Source: Bog-756 sp963734395
GTDB taxonomy: Bacteria > Actinomycetota > Acidimicrobiia > Acidimicrobiales > RAAP-2
Length of the DNA stretch: 64,000 bases
NCBI GenBank assembly: GCA_963734395.1
Contig: CAVTGY010000007.1
Span: 682,001 to 746,000, forward strand
Reading direction: 5' to 3'
Below, in pieces: positions 34,932-43,558 of the stretch (position 1 is the first letter of the stretch; every line of letters begins with the position of its first letter). A model generated the notes under the pieces. That model saw only the letters and a list, made by a program, of their open reading frames with translations, made no database searches and was not told where the DNA came from. A program made the translations under genes and the position numbers.

Positions 34932-35726
34932 ATGCCCGACTATTCCGCCAAGGATGTGCAACGGCTCCGGCAGCTGAGCGGCGTGGGCATGCTCGACGCC
35001 AAGAGGGCCCTCGAGGAGAGCAAGGGGAACATGGACGAGGCCATGGTCTGGTTGCGCACCCAGGGATTGGCCAGTCAGGCCAAGCGCGCCGACCGGGAGG
35101 CATCCGAAGGCGCCGTGGCCATCGGGCGGTCGGGCAACGCGCTGTCGATCGTCGAGCTGCGATCGGAGACCGATTTCGTGGCCAAGTCGGACGCCTTCGT
35201 CGCGCTGGTCACCTCGTTGGCCGACCTGGTGGCGGCCAAGGGTGAGAACGCCACCGAAGCGCTCGACGACGAACTCGAGCGAATGAAGGTGACCTCGAAA
35301 GAGAACATCTCGATCGGCCGGATCGTTCGCATCGAAGCTCCCCCGGCGGGCCAGATCGATTCCTACCTGCACCTCCAGGCCGGCCGTGGGGTCAACGCCG
35401 TGGTTGTGGCGCTGGAAGGTGGGACCGAGGAGCTTGCCCATGACATCGCTGCCCACATCGCCTTTGCCCGGCCCAGCTACATCTCGCGGGACGAAATACC
35501 CGAAAGCGAGGTGGAGGCCGAGCGGGAGACGGTCGAGAAGATCGCCCGCAACGAAGGCAAGCCCGATGCCGCGCTGCCCAAGATCATCGAAGGCAGGTTG
35601 GGCGGATGGTACAAGGAGCGAGTCCTCCTCGATCAGCCGTTCGTGAAGGATGAGAAGCAGACCATCGCCAAGCTCCTCGGGCCGGCCACGGTGAAACAAT
35701 TCGCCCAGGTCATCATCGGCGACTGA
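34932..35726 (+). CDS. tsf: Translation elongation factor Ts
   Basis: EF-Ts is the nucleotide exchange factor of EF-Tu. The 264-aa protein has an N-terminal UBA-like domain (DVQRLRQLSGVGMLDAKRALEESKGNMDEAMVWLRTQG) and the TDFVAKSD motif that contacts EF-Tu. The dimer/core domain includes SYLHLQAGRGVNAVVVALEGG. Length matches actinobacterial EF-Ts. It is transcribed with rpsB and followed 7 bp later by pyrH. Confidence 0.97.
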   Translation: MPDYSAKDVQRLRQLSGVGMLDAKRALEESKGNMDEAMVWLRTQGLASQAKRADREASEGAVAIGRSGNALSIVELRSETDFVAKSDAFVALVTSLADLVAAKGENATEALDDELERMKVTSKENISIGRIVRIEAPPAGQIDSYLHLQAGRGVNAVVVALEGGTEELAHDIAAHIAFARPSYISRDEIPESEVEAERETVEKIARNEGKPDAALPKIIEGRLGGWYKERVLLDQPFVKDEKQTIAKLLGPATVKQFAQVIIGD

Positions 35727-35733
35727 GGCGACG

Positions 35734-36453
35734 GTGGGTCAGCGACGTCGCCTTGTCTTGAAGATGTCCGGGGAGGCGCTGGCCTCTTCCGCCTCCGACG
35801 AGACCATCGACGCATCGGTTGTCGAACGGCTGGCCGAGGAGATTGCCCGGACCCGGGACGAGTTCGACATCGAACTGGCGGTGATGGTCGGTGGCGGCAA
35901 CATCTGGAGGGGGACGACAGGAGCAGGTGCCGGCATGGACCGGGCCACGTCGGACACCATGGGGATGCTGGGTACCGTCATCAACGCCCTCGCCCTGCAG
36001 GACGCCCTCGAGCACAATGACCAGCCGACCCGGGTCCTTTCCGCGGTGCAGATGGCCGAAGTGGCCGAGCCCTACATCCGGCGCCGTGCCATCCGCCATC
36101 TGGAGAAGGGCAGAGTGGTGGTGTTTGCTGCCGGCATGGGCAATCCCTACTTCACCACGGACACCTCCGCGGCCCTCAGGGGCGCCGAGATCGAAGCCGA
36201 GCTCCTGTGCAAAGGGACACACGGGGGCGTGGACGGCGTGTACACGGCGGATCCCCGGCTCGACCCGACGGCTACCCGTTACGACGAAGTCTCGTTCATG
36301 GAGGTGGTGGCCAAGGACCTGCGGGTGATGGACCTGACGGCCATCACGTTCTGCATGGACAACGGGCTGCCCATCCGGGTGTTCGATCTGATGGAACCGG
36401 GCAATATCCACAAGGCCCTCGGCGGCGACCCGATCGGCACCCTGGTCCGATGA
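35734..36453 (+). CDS. pyrH: UMP kinase
   Basis: PyrH phosphorylates UMP to UDP. The 239-aa hexameric amino-acid-kinase-fold enzyme shows RLVLKMSGEALAS, VMVGGGNIWRG, DRATSDTMGMLGTVINALALQDALE and CKGTHGGVDGVYTADPRLDPTA, plus LPIRVFDLMEPGNI near the end. The GTG start at 35734 lies 7 bp after tsf. frr follows with a short gap holding its own -10-like hexamer. Confidence 0.97.
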   Translation: MGQRRRLVLKMSGEALASSASDETIDASVVERLAEEIARTRDEFDIELAVMVGGGNIWRGTTGAGAGMDRATSDTMGMLGTVINALALQDALEHNDQPTRVLSAVQMAEVAEPYIRRRAIRHLEKGRVVVFAAGMGNPYFTTDTSAALRGAEIEAELLCKGTHGGVDGVYTADPRLDPTATRYDEVSFMEVVAKDLRVMDLTAITFCMDNGLPIRVFDLMEPGNIHKALGGDPIGTLVR

Positions 36454-36498
36454 ATTCCCAGGTGGCACCGTCTTCTGGGTGGGTTCTGACCAGCTGGC

Positions 36499-36504
36499 TA
36501 CGCT
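36499..36504 (+). promoter_or_regulatory. Putative -10 box of frr
   Basis: TACGCT stands 9 nt before the frr ATG at 36514, with no Shine-Dalgarno between, suggesting an additional near-leaderless transcript for frr and downstream genes. Confidence 0.4.
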
Positions 36505-36513
36505 GGTTCGCTA

Positions 36514-37083
36514 ATGGATGACGAACTGGTTTCACTGGTTGTCGCCGAAGCGCGGGAGAGCATGACCAAGGCGGTGGATCACACCCAGGCCGAGTTCGGG
36601 TCGGTCCGAACCGGCCGAGCCACCCCGGCCCTCGTCGAGCACATCAAGGTCGACTACTACGGGGCCGAGACCGAACTGCGCCAGCTGGCCGGGTTCAGCG
36701 TTCCCGAAGCCAGGCTGCTGGTCGTCTCTCCCTACGACAAGGGGTCGCTGCCGGCCATCGAAAAGGCGCTGCAGGGATCCGACCTCGGCATCACGCCCTC
36801 GAACGATGGAACAGTCATCCGACTGTCGTTTCCGGTTCCCACCGAGCAGCGCCGAAAAGAGCTGGTGAAGGTGGTCAAACAGAAGGCAGAGGACGGGCGG
36901 GTGACCGTGAGGAATGCTCGCAGATCCGCACGTCACGAGCTCGACACAATGCAGAAGGACGGCGGGCTCTCCAGTGACGAGCTGGAGAGGGTGGAGAAGG
37001 ACTTGGACAGGATCACCCATGACCAGGTGGCCGCCATTGACGAGTTGTTGCACCACAAGGAGCAGGAGCTCCTCGAAATCTGA
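36514..37083 (+). CDS. frr: Ribosome recycling factor
   Basis: RRF splits post-termination ribosomes with EF-G. The 189-aa three-helix protein carries SVRTGRATPALVEHIKVDYYGAETELRQLA, ITPSNDGTVIRLSFPVPTEQRRKELVK and the C-terminal RITHDQVAAIDELLHHKEQELLEI. It follows pyrH as in most bacteria. A strong GC hairpin separates it from cdsA. Confidence 0.97.
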   Translation: MDDELVSLVVAEARESMTKAVDHTQAEFGSVRTGRATPALVEHIKVDYYGAETELRQLAGFSVPEARLLVVSPYDKGSLPAIEKALQGSDLGITPSNDGTVIRLSFPVPTEQRRKELVKVVKQKAEDGRVTVRNARRSARHELDTMQKDGGLSSDELERVEKDLDRITHDQVAAIDELLHHKEQELLEI

Positions 37084-37088
37084 CATCT

Positions 37089-37111
37089 GGCCGGGCCAAT
37101 CGGGCCCGGCC
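37089..37111 (+). terminator. Stem-loop between frr and cdsA
   Basis: GGCCGGGCC (37089-37097) pairs perfectly with GGCCCGGCC (37103-37111) around a 5-nt loop, 5 nt after the frr stop. There is no T-run; it may attenuate rather than stop transcription into cdsA. Confidence 0.42.
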
Positions 37112-37131
37112 GACGGGAGGACACAACTGAG

Positions 37132-39408
37132 GTGGACGACGTCCCTGATCGGCGAGAAGACGAGGTGACCCGTACCGACCTTCCGGCCACGCGTCCGGAC
37201 CCGTCCGGTCCGTCGACCGATCGTGTTCGCATCGTCGGTGCCGAACCGGCCGGCGAGAGCACGTCGGTGCTGCCGACCGTTTCCCAGCAGGCGGACCTCA
37301 CCGGCGACGTCGACCAGTCACCCTCGCCGCGGCCCGGTGTGGCCGATGTCTCTTTCATCGACGACGGGGATTCCGGCCTCGGTCAGCCGTCGGTTCGGCT
37401 CACCGATGAGCCGGGTGATGCCCAAGAGCTGGGGAACACGGTCAAGCCGGTGACCCCCGGCCAGACCGCGGTCCCGGGTGGAACACCGGTGCCCACCGAG
37501 CTCCCGCACTGGACCGAGCCTCCTACCGGTCAGGTTCCGGCCGTGTTGTCACGAGACTCGGACGATGACGAGACCGGGTCGTCGATCAGTGCGCCCTCCT
37601 GGCGCGAAGAGGACGCCGACTGGACTGCCCACGACGATGAGTTCGAACCGGCCATGTTCGGCGAGGAAGCGGTACCCCTGGGGTCGCTCGACGAGTCGGA
37701 CAGCACCGATATCGACCGTCGGCCGTGGGAATTCGACCTCGACTCGCCGACACCGTTGACGTCGGTATCCGAACGTCGACCGACCGAAGATGGCGATGAC
37801 GTCGGGACCGACGGGTCCTTCGGCGCACCGATCACCGAGCCGGTGGAGGTGGTCGGCCCCCTCGCCGCTGCCGCTGTCCGCTCCGATGTTGGCGACTCGG
37901 CGCCGAGCGAAGAACTGTTCGCCTCGCGTTCTGCCGTTGATCCGGAAGCGTCCGGGGGCGGCGACAGCGTTGGTGTGGGGGGCGGTGGAGCGGAGGGATC
38001 AGAAGGTGGACCCTCCCTCCTCGGGATCACCGAGCCTGCGACCTCGGCGGACGAGGCCGGCACCGCCGACGAAGAGCTCTACCCGACCGAACGGGCCCGA
38101 CCCACCGGCTCGACCCGGGCCCACCGAGCCCGACGCAGCGGACTACTTGCCGCGCGGATGCGGGCCAAGCGGCCCACCGACGCCGAGGTGCCCACCGACA
38201 CCCCTCTGGCTGCCGAGCCGCCCGGAGCATCGGTGACCGAAGTCCCGGGCGTCGGACTCAAGCGGGGAGGGGTGGCCGGACTGGCCGCCGCCGACCGTAC
38301 GGCGGATCGCGATACGGGACGGTCAGCTGTGGATGCTTCCGATGCAGCCGATGTCGGTGGAGTCGAGCGCTCGGTGCCCGTCTCCGACGGTGTCGATATC
38401 GCCGCCACCGCGGCAGTGGCCGCCGGCGTTGCGCCGCGCCGATCCGGTCGTCGGGGAACGGCCAACCGGTCATCCGATCCCGATGGCGGCTACCGAGTCA
38501 GCGACCCGACCGGGGGAGGTCCTCCACCGGCCCGTCGCCCCGGTCGATTGGCACCCGGGTCGGGTGAGTCGGCCAGGAATTCCCACGAAAGGGGGAGTTC
38601 GATCGGGCTCCGAGTCGGAACCGGACTTGCCGTGGCCGCGGTCGCGCTCCTGGCATTCAAGCTGGGCACCGTCGCCTCGTTGGTCCTGGTGACCATCGTG
38701 GTCACCGCCGCCGCCGGCGAGTGCTTCAGCGTGCTCAGACGGGCCGGCTACCATCCGGCCACCCTGCTCGGCCTGGTGGGAACCGTCTCCCTGATCGTCG
38801 GGTCCTACGACAAGGGGGTGGCTGCTCTCCCCTTGGTGTTGGTGATGATCACTGTCTTCACCCTGCTCTGGTATCTGTGCGGCATCGAACGGGGCTCCCC
38901 GGTGGCCGGCACCGCGGCGACCCTGCTCACCGTGGGCTGGGTGTCGTTTCTCGGTGCCTATGCCGGCCTGCTGCTCTCGCCGTCGACGTTTCCCGACCGC
39001 CACGGGATCGCCTTTCTCCTCGGGGCGATCATCGCCACCGTGGCCAACGATGTCGGCGCTCTGGTGGCCGGCGGCTGGATGGGACGACATCCGCTGGCCC
39101 CGACGATCAGCCCCAACAAGACCTGGGAGGGTCTGGTGGGGGGCACCGTGTTCACCATTCTGGTGTCGACGGTGGTGGTCGGGGCGATCCATCCCTGGAC
39201 ACCGGCCAAGGCCGCGCTGCTGGGCGTGGTGGTGGCGGTGGTGGCACCGATCGGCGACCTTTGCGAATCCCTGCTCAAGCGGGACCTCCGGCTCAAGGAC
39301 ATGGGTACGTTGCTGCCGGGGCACGGCGGCGTGCTCGATCGGTGCGACGCGCTCTTGTTCGTGCTTCCCGCCACCTACTATCTGGTCCGCGCCCTCAACA
39401 TCACCTGA
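37132..39408 (+). CDS. cdsA: Phosphatidate cytidylyltransferase with long disordered N-terminus
   Basis: CdsA makes CDP-diacylglycerol, the precursor of phospholipids. The C-terminal ~270 aa form the membrane domain with about eight hydrophobic segments. It ends with the CdsA signature: a Ser-x-x-x-Lys-Arg stretch (ESLLKRDLRLKDMG), then LLPGHGGVLDRCDALLF, around residues 710-735. The preceding ~480 aa are acidic, Ser/Thr/Pro/Gly-rich and apparently unstructured; typical CdsA is only 260-320 aa in total. The GTG at 37132 starts an uninterrupted frame with coding-like base use. A shorter start near 38580 cannot be excluded. dxr follows by 20 bp. Confidence 0.88.
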   Translation: MDDVPDRREDEVTRTDLPATRPDPSGPSTDRVRIVGAEPAGESTSVLPTVSQQADLTGDVDQSPSPRPGVADVSFIDDGDSGLGQPSVRLTDEPGDAQELGNTVKPVTPGQTAVPGGTPVPTELPHWTEPPTGQVPAVLSRDSDDDETGSSISAPSWREEDADWTAHDDEFEPAMFGEEAVPLGSLDESDSTDIDRRPWEFDLDSPTPLTSVSERRPTEDGDDVGTDGSFGAPITEPVEVVGPLAAAAVRSDVGDSAPSEELFASRSAVDPEASGGGDSVGVGGGGAEGSEGGPSLLGITEPATSADEAGTADEELYPTERARPTGSTRAHRARRSGLLAARMRAKRPTDAEVPTDTPLAAEPPGASVTEVPGVGLKRGGVAGLAAADRTADRDTGRSAVDASDAADVGGVERSVPVSDGVDIAATAAVAAGVAPRRSGRRGTANRSSDPDGGYRVSDPTGGGPPPARRPGRLAPGSGESARNSHERGSSIGLRVGTGLAVAAVALLAFKLGTVASLVLVTIVVTAAAGECFSVLRRAGYHPATLLGLVGTVSLIVGSYDKGVAALPLVLVMITVFTLLWYLCGIERGSPVAGTAATLLTVGWVSFLGAYAGLLLSPSTFPDRHGIAFLLGAIIATVANDVGALVAGGWMGRHPLAPTISPNKTWEGLVGGTVFTILVSTVVVGAIHPWTPAKAALLGVVVAVVAPIGDLCESLLKRDLRLKDMGTLLPGHGGVLDRCDALLFVLPATYYLVRALNIT

Positions 39409-39428
39409 ATCTCGGGCAGGCTAGAGAG

Positions 39429-40697
39429 ATGGCCACCCCCACGACCGTTCCCGTTCGGCCCGCTGCGGCCGCCGAGGAGCAGCCGTCGGAGTGTGACGGC
39501 GGCGGGATGGTGACCGTCAGCCTTGTCGGATCGACCGGCTCGATCGGGACCCAGGCGCTCGAGGTGATCGAAGGCTGTCGGGATCGGTTCGAGGTGGTGG
39601 CGCTCGGAGCCAACCGCTCGCTCGATGCGCTGGCGGCCCAAGCCGCTCGGTTCCGACCCAAGGTGGTGGCCATCGGAGATCCGACGCTGGCGCCGGCGCT
39701 GGCCAGATTGTTGCCGCCGGGTGTCGAAGTGGTGGTGGGCACCGAGGGCCTGGCATCGATCGCCACCACGGCGGACGTGGTCGTCAACGGGATCGTGGGA
39801 TTCGCCGGTTTGACGGTGACCCTGGCTGCCCTGGAGGCAGGCCGGCGGTTGGCGCTCGCCAACAAGGAGTCGATCATCGCCGGAGCACCGGTGGTCCAGC
39901 GGGCCCGGCGCACTGCCGGAGCCGAGATCATTCCTGTCGACTCCGAACACTGCGCCGTGCATCAGTGCCTCCGAGCCGGCCACCGATCTGACGTGACCCG
40001 GCTGTTGCTGACTGCGTCCGGCGGTCCGTTCCGGGGACGCAGCCGCGAGCAACTGGCATCGGTCACCGTGGCGGAGGCACTGGTTCACCCGACCTGGTCG
40101 ATGGGTCCGAAGATCACCGTGGACTCCTCCACATTGATGAACAAGGGACTCGAGGTGATCGAGGCCCACGAGCTGTTCGGCATTCCCTACGACGCCATCG
40201 ATGTGCTGATTCATCCGCAGTCGATCGTTCACTCGATGGTCGAGTTCTCCGACGGTGCGGTGGTGGCCCAACTGTCGATGCCCGACATGCGACTGCCCAT
40301 CGGCTACGCGCTGGCCTACCCGGACCGGCTGTCCACGGCGTTCGGGCCGATCGACTGGACGCGGCTCTCCAGCCTCGAGTTCGAACCACCCGATCGCACC
40401 CTGTTCCCGTGTCTCGACATCGCCTACCGGGCCGGCCGGGCCGGCGATCTGGCTCCGGCATGGCTCAACGCTGCCAACGAGGTCGCCGTGGAGGCGTTTC
40501 TGGCCGGTCGCATCGGGTGGCGGGCCATCGGCGAGGTGGTCGAAGACACCCTCGACCGCTATGACGCCCCGTCCACCTCCGGATCGGTCGATGACCCGGA
40601 GCCGCCGGTCCGCTCCGTCGACGATGTGCTCGGTGCCGACGCCACGGCCCGGCGGGAGGCCGAAGTGGTGGTTGCCGGTCGTGAGAAGGTCGCATGA
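39429..40697 (+). CDS. dxr: 1-deoxy-D-xylulose-5-phosphate reductoisomerase
   Basis: Dxr converts DXP to MEP in the non-mevalonate isoprenoid pathway. The protein has the NADPH motif VSLVGSTGSIGTQAL, LALANKESIIAG, IIPVDSEHCAVHQCL (metal site), LTASGGPFRGRS and PTWSMGPKITVDSSTLMNKGLEVIEAHELFG. The ATG at 39429 adds a 27-aa low-complexity leader; ATG 39508, right before VTVSLVGSTGSIG, is an alternative. The stop overlaps the rseP ATG (ATGA). ispG, a later enzyme of the same pathway, follows rseP. Confidence 0.94.
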   Translation: MATPTTVPVRPAAAAEEQPSECDGGGMVTVSLVGSTGSIGTQALEVIEGCRDRFEVVALGANRSLDALAAQAARFRPKVVAIGDPTLAPALARLLPPGVEVVVGTEGLASIATTADVVVNGIVGFAGLTVTLAALEAGRRLALANKESIIAGAPVVQRARRTAGAEIIPVDSEHCAVHQCLRAGHRSDVTRLLLTASGGPFRGRSREQLASVTVAEALVHPTWSMGPKITVDSSTLMNKGLEVIEAHELFGIPYDAIDVLIHPQSIVHSMVEFSDGAVVAQLSMPDMRLPIGYALAYPDRLSTAFGPIDWTRLSSLEFEPPDRTLFPCLDIAYRAGRAGDLAPAWLNAANEVAVEAFLAGRIGWRAIGEVVEDTLDRYDAPSTSGSVDDPEPPVRSVDDVLGADATARREAEVVVAGREKVA

Positions 40698-42022
40698 GCG
40701 CCACCGATACGCTTCCCAAGGCGTCGAGCCCGGTCGAGCCGGCGCCACCCGAACCCGCCGCCGATCGGAACAAGTCCCCGCAACGTCTGGCCGCCGAATT
40801 GATCGCGGCCATCGTGGTGATCGCCGCTCTGAGCGTGGCGACCGGGCAACTGGATCTGCTGATCGTCATCGCGTCGATCATCGTCATCGTGATGGTGCAC
40901 GAGCTCGGCCATTTTCTGGCGGCCAAGCACGGCGGGATGAAGGTGACCGAGTACTTCGTCGGTTTCGGGCCCAGATTGTGGTCATTCCGGCGCGGCGAGA
41001 CCGAGTATGGGATCAAGGCGCTCCCGCTTGGCGGGTACGTCAAGATCCCGGGGATGACCAACTTGGAGGAGGTGGATCCCGCCGACGAGTCGCGGGTCTA
41101 TCGGGAGAAGCCTTTCCACGCCCGACTGCTGGTGGCGGTGGCCGGTTCGGCCATGCACTTTCTGATGGCCTTCGTACTCCTGTGGGTCCTGTTGACGTTT
41201 GTCGGAGTGCCCAATGCCAATCAGGTGCAATTCCAGGGCGTGGCCCCGGTCGGGGGCAAGCCCGGCCCAGCCCAGGTGGGCGGGGTCCAGGCCGGCGATG
41301 TGGTCGTGTCCGTCGACGGGAAGGCGGTCAACGGAAACGTGAACCTGCTGACCGATGCCATCCACGCCCATCCCGGGGTGCCGATGACCGTGGTGGTGAA
41401 CCGCAACGGCAGCGACAAAACCCTGACCATCACTCCCGCCAACGGGCGGGTCGAGCACGAGCAGGGATTGGTGGCGCCCGCCGGCTCTGCCCCCTTCGGG
41501 GTGATCGGGGTGAGCCTCGGCGAGCCCACACAACGATCCTCACCGGTGGGATCGCTCAGCGCCACCGGTGCCGACCTGGGTCATTTCATGTGGGCGTCGA
41601 TCGTGGGTGTCGGGCACCTGTTTTCGCCCAACGGGATCACCCAGCGCTTCGACCAGGTGACCAGCGCCAAGGCGGCCAATCAGGCCGCAGCCAACGGCAC
41701 CCGTGTGCATTCGATCGTCGGAGTCGTGCAGATCGCCACCCAGGCTGCCCAGGCGGGGATCGGGCAATTCCTGTACATCCTCATCGTGATCAACGTGTTC
41801 TTCGGGATCTTCAACCTCTTCCCGATGCTCCCGCTCGACGGCGGACATGTGGCCATTGCCGTCTACGAGAAAATCCGTACCGGGCGTCGCAAGGTGATGT
41901 ATCACGCAGATGTGGCCAAGCTGATGCCGTTCAGTTGGCTGATGTTGATGTTCCTCGGCGTGCTCCTCACCACCGCGCTGCTCACCGACATCCTCTATCC
42001 GTCCGCCAATCCCTTCAACTGA
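40694..42022 (+). CDS. rseP: Site-2 metalloprotease, RseP/RIP family (M50)
   Basis: An intramembrane zinc protease that cleaves membrane-bound substrates such as anti-sigma factors. The 442-aa protein has the HExxH motif H69-E-L-G-H73 in IVMVHELGHFLAAKHGG, the FGFGPRLWSFRRGETEYGIKALPLGGYVKIPG block and a PDZ domain (GVQAGDVVVSVDGKAVNGNVNLL). The second metal motif is NLFPMLPLDGGH near 380, and about four membrane segments are present. The first 30 aa are a hydrophilic extension. It is translationally coupled to dxr; the dxr-rseP-ispG order is standard in actinobacteria. Confidence 0.93.
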   Translation: MSATDTLPKASSPVEPAPPEPAADRNKSPQRLAAELIAAIVVIAALSVATGQLDLLIVIASIIVIVMVHELGHFLAAKHGGMKVTEYFVGFGPRLWSFRRGETEYGIKALPLGGYVKIPGMTNLEEVDPADESRVYREKPFHARLLVAVAGSAMHFLMAFVLLWVLLTFVGVPNANQVQFQGVAPVGGKPGPAQVGGVQAGDVVVSVDGKAVNGNVNLLTDAIHAHPGVPMTVVVNRNGSDKTLTITPANGRVEHEQGLVAPAGSAPFGVIGVSLGEPTQRSSPVGSLSATGADLGHFMWASIVGVGHLFSPNGITQRFDQVTSAKAANQAAANGTRVHSIVGVVQIATQAAQAGIGQFLYILIVINVFFGIFNLFPMLPLDGGHVAIAVYEKIRTGRRKVMYHADVAKLMPFSWLMLMFLGVLLTTALLTDILYPSANPFN

Positions 42023-42070
42023 GTGCCTGACCGGTCCGGCCCCTGCGCTCCCGACCGGTGTCGTCCCGCC

Positions 42071-42076
42071 TAGCAT
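42071..42076 (+). promoter_or_regulatory. Putative -10 box of ispG
   Basis: TAGCAT lies 7 nt before ATG 42084. The alternative ATG at 42075 overlaps this box, so 42084 is preferred. Confidence 0.42.
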
Positions 42077-42083
42077 GGAGTCC

Positions 42084-43325
42084 ATGGGACCAACGGCCCG
42101 GACCACCGCCGAGCGGCGGCCGACCCGTCAGATCCGTGTCGGTGCAGTCTTGGTAGGTGGAGACGCTCCGGTCACCGTGCAGTCGATGACCACCACCAAG
42201 ACGGCGGACGCGGAGGGGACACTGGCCCAGATCTACGCTCTCGCCGCCGCCGGCGCCGATATCGTGCGTTGCACCTGCAATGAAGAGGCGGCGGCGGAGG
42301 GTCTGGCCCGGATCGTGCCCCGCTCGCCGGTACCGATCATCGCGGACATCCACTTTCACCACGAGATGGCTCTGGCTGCCCTGGAGGCCGGTGTCCACGG
42401 CCTCCGGCTCAACCCGGGCAACCTGCGAAAGGAGGTCGAGATCAAACAGGTGGCTGCCGAGGCAAAGGACCGAGGCGTGCCCATACGGATCGGGGTGAAC
42501 GCCGGGTCGCTGCATCCGGAGCTGTACAAGCGATTCGGCGGAGCCACACCCGAAGCGCTTGTCGAGTCGGCGCGCATGGAACTGGCCTACTTCTCGGAGG
42601 TGGGCTTCGACGACGTCAAGATATCGGTGAAGGCCTCGTCGGTCCCGTTGATGATCGAGTCGTACCGATTGGCGTCGGAGGCCTTCGATCACCCTCTTCA
42701 CCTCGGGGTCACCGAGGCCGGTCCGCCCCCGGCCGGCCTCCTCAAGGGGACTGCGGGCATCGCCACCCTGTTGGCCGAAGGTATCGGCGACACCATCCGC
42801 TACTCGCTCACCGCCGATCCGGTGGAGGAGGCTCGAGCCGGTAGGCAGCTCCTCGAGATCCTGGGTCTTCGGGAACGCAAGGGCCTCGACCTGATCGCCT
42901 GCCCCAGTTGTGGCCGGGCGGAGATCGACGTGATCGCGGTGGCCAAGGCGGCCCAGGCCGCGGTCGAGGACCGCAATCTGCCCATCCAGGTGGCGGTCAT
43001 GGGCTGTGTGGTGAATGGACCCGGTGAGGCCCGCGAGGCGGACTTGGGGATCGCCGCGGGCCGCAAGCGTGGCCACCTGTTCATCAAGGGAAAGATCGTC
43101 CGGGTCGTACCCGAGGACGAGATGGTCGATGCGCTGGTTGCCGAGGCCGAGCGTCTGGTCTCCGAAGGCGTCGAGGCCAGGCTGGCCGCCGCCGATTCCG
43201 GCGCCGAGGCCGAGGCCGAGGCCGACCGCCGGGCTCTGCTCGACGCCAAGGGCGAGGATGCCAATGCGTCGGAATCCAAGGTGGAGCTGATCCGTAAGAA
43301 GTACGGAGACCCCAGCGGCGCCTAA
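42084..43325 (+). CDS. ispG: 4-hydroxy-3-methylbut-2-en-1-yl diphosphate synthase
   Basis: IspG is the iron-sulfur enzyme making HMBPP in the MEP pathway. The protein of about 413 aa shows TRQIRVGAVLVGGDAPVTVQSMTTTKTAD, AAAGADIVRCTCNEEAAAEGL, PIIADIHFHHEMALAALEAG and VPIRIGVNAGSLHPE. The 4Fe-4S cysteines are in LIACPSCGRAEIDV and VMGCVVNGPGEAREADLGIA. The C-terminal 60 aa are acidic and Ala-rich. ATG 42084 is preferred over 42075 because of the -10 box. It is followed by an unusual AT-rich intergenic segment. Confidence 0.95.
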   Translation: MGPTARTTAERRPTRQIRVGAVLVGGDAPVTVQSMTTTKTADAEGTLAQIYALAAAGADIVRCTCNEEAAAEGLARIVPRSPVPIIADIHFHHEMALAALEAGVHGLRLNPGNLRKEVEIKQVAAEAKDRGVPIRIGVNAGSLHPELYKRFGGATPEALVESARMELAYFSEVGFDDVKISVKASSVPLMIESYRLASEAFDHPLHLGVTEAGPPPAGLLKGTAGIATLLAEGIGDTIRYSLTADPVEEARAGRQLLEILGLRERKGLDLIACPSCGRAEIDVIAVAKAAQAAVEDRNLPIQVAVMGCVVNGPGEAREADLGIAAGRKRGHLFIKGKIVRVVPEDEMVDALVAEAERLVSEGVEARLAAADSGAEAEAEADRRALLDAKGEDANASESKVELIRKKYGDPSGA

Positions 43326-43404
43326 CCCGCCGCTCATCGGTGGCCGAGCCGACCGACCGCTCCTTCGGGATCTTAATTTCGCGAAACGCTCGATTTATCA
43401 CCTT

Positions 43405-43437
43405 TAGGCGATACTGACGCTCCATCAGAATCGCCTA
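43405..43437. promoter_or_regulatory. Large inverted repeat in an AT-rich island between ispG and proS
   Basis: TAGGCGAT-A-CTGA (43405-43417) and TCAG-A-ATCGCCTA (43425-43437) form a 13-position stem with one A-A mismatch and a 7-nt loop. Further imperfect pairing (TTATC with GATAA) extends it outward. It lies in about 95 bp (43371-43470) that are markedly AT-rich in a GC-rich genome and include a run of seven A. There is no following T-run, so it is not a classical terminator on either strand. Function unknown: an operator, a replication- or recombination-type site, or the remnant of a mobile element. Confidence 0.6.
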
Positions 43438-43480
43438 GAAGCGATAATTTAAGCAAATTCTCAAAAAAACAATCGGAGAG

Positions 43481-43498
43481 GACGTCGGTACCGACGTC
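43481..43498. promoter_or_regulatory. Perfect 18-bp palindrome upstream of proS
   Basis: GACGTCGGTACCGACGTC is a perfect dyad 60 nt before the proS start and about 47 nt before its -10-like box. The position fits an activator or repressor operator. No regulator is recognised from the sequence. Confidence 0.5.
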
Positions 43499-43544
43499 GA
43501 GCGGCGCGCTGGCCCGGCCAAGAAGGGGCCTGGTGACATCGCTG

Positions 43545-43550
43545 TAGGAT
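43545..43550 (+). promoter_or_regulatory. Putative -10 box of proS
   Basis: TAGGAT lies 8 nt before ATG 43559 with no Shine-Dalgarno between, indicating a near-leaderless transcript. Confidence 0.45.
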
Positions 43551-43558
43551 CGCCGACC

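Noticed and set aside
40255..42030. Open frame of about 590 codons overlapping dxr and rseP
   Set aside because: Arg-rich, unlike any family and out of frame with two certain genes; a GC-bias shadow.
43405..43437. Hairpin between ispG and proS as an intrinsic terminator
   Set aside because: No T-run follows the stem on either strand; the A-run lies on the wrong side for a minus-strand terminator.
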